Positions 62,471-64,000 of a stretch of 64,000 nt of DNA are shown in pieces. The DNA lies in contig CAYYIS010000004.1 of NCBI GenBank assembly GCA_964470965.1, positions 1 to 64,000 on the forward strand, in the 5' to 3' direction. Within the stretch, counting starts at the first letter, position 1; each line of letters opens with the position of its first letter. The notes beneath the pieces are model-generated. The model did no database searches, was not told the DNA's origin, and saw nothing but the letters and a program-made list of their open reading frames with translations. The stretch is from CAYYIS01 sp964470965 (GTDB lineage Bacteria; JAAXHH01; JABIQT01). A program made the translations under genes and the position numbers.

Positions 62471-62986
62471 AGATTTATTCCTTTATAACTATCTGGAAAC
62501 CGGCCCGTGGTGACCTAGGTGAAGAAGCTTACGAACGCGAATCCGTAACTGTGTGATTCTCTCGGGCAATGGTTGACTGTAGAAATGCCGCCGTCACCCA
62601 GCGCCGTGGGTCCAGAACAGACAGCGGGCGCCGTCACCTGGAAGATTGCCCTCAAAGCATTATTTTTCTCTCACAGTTCGGCTACGCATCCGTGGTGGAA
62701 AATCAGCAGACCATGGTACTCATTTCTACACCATTTGACCTTGCGTACAGAAAAAGCAGCCTCCTGTAGCCAATCAGCCAGCGAAGACAGTTGTCGAGCA
62801 ACTCCACACCCACCGTGTTTTCGGTCGGCCATGGCACCTTTGTCCCTTAACTGTTTTCGAGCACGTCATCCGGAACGGAGTCAAACAACGCCTTAAGTTC
62901 CTCGATCTGGGGTTTCATCGCAGACTCCTGTTATAGCTGACTGCTTCATTCCCCTTCCTATATCCAGAAAAATTCCCGTACTGCCC
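62471..62986. other. 516-base gap between convergent genes
   Basis: No intact gene, RNA or hairpin terminator was recognised. The only protein-like item is a 23-codon minus-strand frame (62847-62918), described as its own entry. A second short minus-strand frame (about 55 codons from 62835) follows it, without a clear ribosome-binding site. The region may hold decayed sequence. Confidence 0.4.
62847..62918 (-). CDS. Possible 23-residue small protein or gene remnant
   Basis: The frame starts MKPQIEELKALFDSVPDDV and ends ENS before a TAA. It is preceded by AGGAG nine bases upstream of the ATG. The amphipathic start is protein-like, but the length is too short to identify. It may be the N-terminus of a truncated gene, or chance. 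Confidence 0.25.
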   Translation of the reverse strand: MKPQIEELKALFDSVPDDVLENS

Positions 62987-64000
62987 TCACCCCACAAACC
63001 TATGTTTCTCTACCACATCCATTACCAGTTCTGTTCCCAGCCCAGGCTTCTCAGGCAGTTGAAAATAACCGCCCTGCACCACCGGCGGATCGGTCAGAAG
63101 TTCGTTGCGCCATGGAGCGTCCTGCTCGTCGTCCACGTACTCCAGAACGAGGGCGTTGGGCAGGTTGGCCATTAGGTGCAGGCTGGCCAGCGTGGAGACG
63201 GCATTGTTCGGATTGTGGGGCGAGACCTGTATATAGTAGCTCTCCGCCATCGCAGCAATTTTTTTTGTTTCCAGGATCCCTCCCGTGCGGACCACATCAG
63301 GCATGATCATATCCACTGCCTGTGCGGCAATCAGGTCTCGGAATCCGAACCGGGTATATCGCCGTTCACCGACACACACCGGCACGTTGACCGAGGCGGT
63401 TACTCTGGCGAGCGCATCGATGTTTTCGGGGCCGACGGGCTCCTCGTAGAACAGCAATCCCACCTCTTCCAACCGATTTCCGAGTCGGATAGCGGCACTC
63501 ACAGAATAGCGACATCCCACATCCGTGGCAATGTCCACCGCATCACCCACAGCCGCACGGCAACGCATCATATGATCCAGTGCCTGCTTCTCTTCCTGTA
63601 GTGATATGGACCGAGGTGTGGTGATGCGCTCTCCGTTATCGGGCATGTCTGCCGGGAAATATGCCTTGACCGCGGTAACGCCCTTACCGGCGAGGCGGTC
63701 ACACTCTTCGGGCGAAGAAGCATGGCTGTAGAAACGGATTTTTTCTCTGCAAGGCCCACCTATCAGGTTATAGATAGGCTGCCCGGTAGTTTTGCCCACG
63801 ATGTCCCACAAGGCGATCTCTATCCCGCTGATGGCCGCTATCACCACGCCGGTCTGTCCAATCTGCTGGAGGGCATGGTACATGCGGTGGTACAAAAATT
63901 CTATATGAAAGGGATCCTCACCTATGATGAGTTTGGCCAGTTCGTCTATGGTCTGCTTGATGATCGTCCCGCCCGGCCAGTTCGTGGCATCTCCCAGTCC
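62987..64000 (-). CDS. Enolase-superfamily (mandelate racemase/muconate-lactonizing) enzyme, partial
   Basis: The 5' end lies beyond the right edge. The visible frame begins GLGDATNWPGGTIIKQTIDELAKL and carries the capping domain, then AAISGIEIALWDIVGK. Metal ligands are in DIATDVG, FYEEPV and VGERR, and the HNP region is SPHNPNN. The frame reads open to 64000, so an internal TTG at 63895 is not its start. It differs from the DgoD-like gene at 54114 in lacking the DFHG motif and may use another sugar acid. Confidence 0.88.
   Translation of the reverse strand, partial: GLGDATNWPGGTIIKQTIDELAKLIIGEDPFHIEFLYHRMYHALQQIGQTGVVIAAISGIEIALWDIVGKTTGQPIYNLIGGPCREKIRFYSHASSPEECDRLAGKGVTAVKAYFPADMPDNGERITTPRSISLQEEKQALDHMMRCRAAVGDAVDIATDVGCRYSVSAAIRLGNRLEEVGLLFYEEPVGPENIDALARVTASVNVPVCVGERRYTRFGFRDLIAAQAVDMIMPDVVRTGGILETKKIAAMAESYYIQVSPHNPNNAVSTLASLHLMANLPNALVLEYVDDEQDAPWRNELLTDPPVVQGGYFQLPEKPGLGTELVMDVVEKHRFVG

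Overview
The window reads as chromosome of an uncultivated bacterium of the FCB/Latescibacterota-like type. This is an inference, not an established placement. It rests on a bacterial GGGP-synthase-family gene, the alternate GlmU-like protein next to glmS, and a right end of enolase-superfamily, RraA-like and phytanoyl-CoA-dioxygenase-like genes. There are no phage, plasmid, insertion-sequence or CRISPR signatures. Gene density is high and most of the first 51.7 kb is transcribed leftward (minus strand).

Region 1 (1-24.9 kb) is a cell-surface polysaccharide locus. It holds family 2 and family 4 glycosyltransferases, one broken GT2 and one GT2 cut by the window edge. It also holds three radical-SAM/SPASM proteins, an RfbD-like reductase and a nucleotide-sugar module (nucleotidyltransferase, LegB-like dehydratase, DegT aminotransferase). 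A flippase, a GT-C membrane protein, a Wza-type exporter, a Wzc-type tyrosine kinase and an LPG-synthase-like membrane protein complete the machinery. A three-gene plus-strand island (GT4, sugar formyltransferase, methyltransferase) diverges from the main operon at a clear back-to-back promoter region near 13.9 kb. The aminotransferase and the formyltransferase together suggest an N-formylated 4-amino-dideoxy sugar.

Region 2 (25-36.5 kb) is housekeeping: GGGP-synthase family protein, alaS, recX, thpR, cinA, pgpA, pgsA, recR, ybaB and dnaX. A long (Bacillus-type) SRP RNA follows, then tRNA-Ala(CGC), tRNA-Ser(GGA), tRNA-Ser(CGA), tadA and tRNA-Arg(ACG). The tadA-ffs-dnaX-ybaB-recR order is the same as in Bacillus. 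recA, usually found between thpR and recX, is absent.

Region 3 (36.5-51.7 kb) mixes central and envelope functions. It has a gamma-carbonic-anhydrase-like protein, a LarA-type racemase with all known active-site residues, a glucuronokinase-like GHMP kinase and galU. A PfkB protein lacking its catalytic Asp follows, then recO, a DivIC/FtsB-like protein, enolase, a caspase-fold protein with Ser in place of the catalytic Cys, an alternate GlmU-like protein, glmS and a VWA-domain membrane protein.

Region 4 (52-64 kb) is mostly plus strand and more loosely spaced. It holds a dihaem cytochrome, an MBL hydrolase, an MTA/SAH-nucleosidase-like protein with an altered catalytic Asp, a galactonate-dehydratase-like enzyme and a GH43-like propeller. 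Further along are an Sfp-type phosphopantetheinyl transferase, an RraA-like protein, a small exported phosphatase, two LPP20-like envelope proteins separated by a terminator, a PhyH-like oxygenase and a methyltransferase. A second enolase-superfamily gene runs off the right edge. This region looks like sugar-acid catabolism with accessory oxidative genes.
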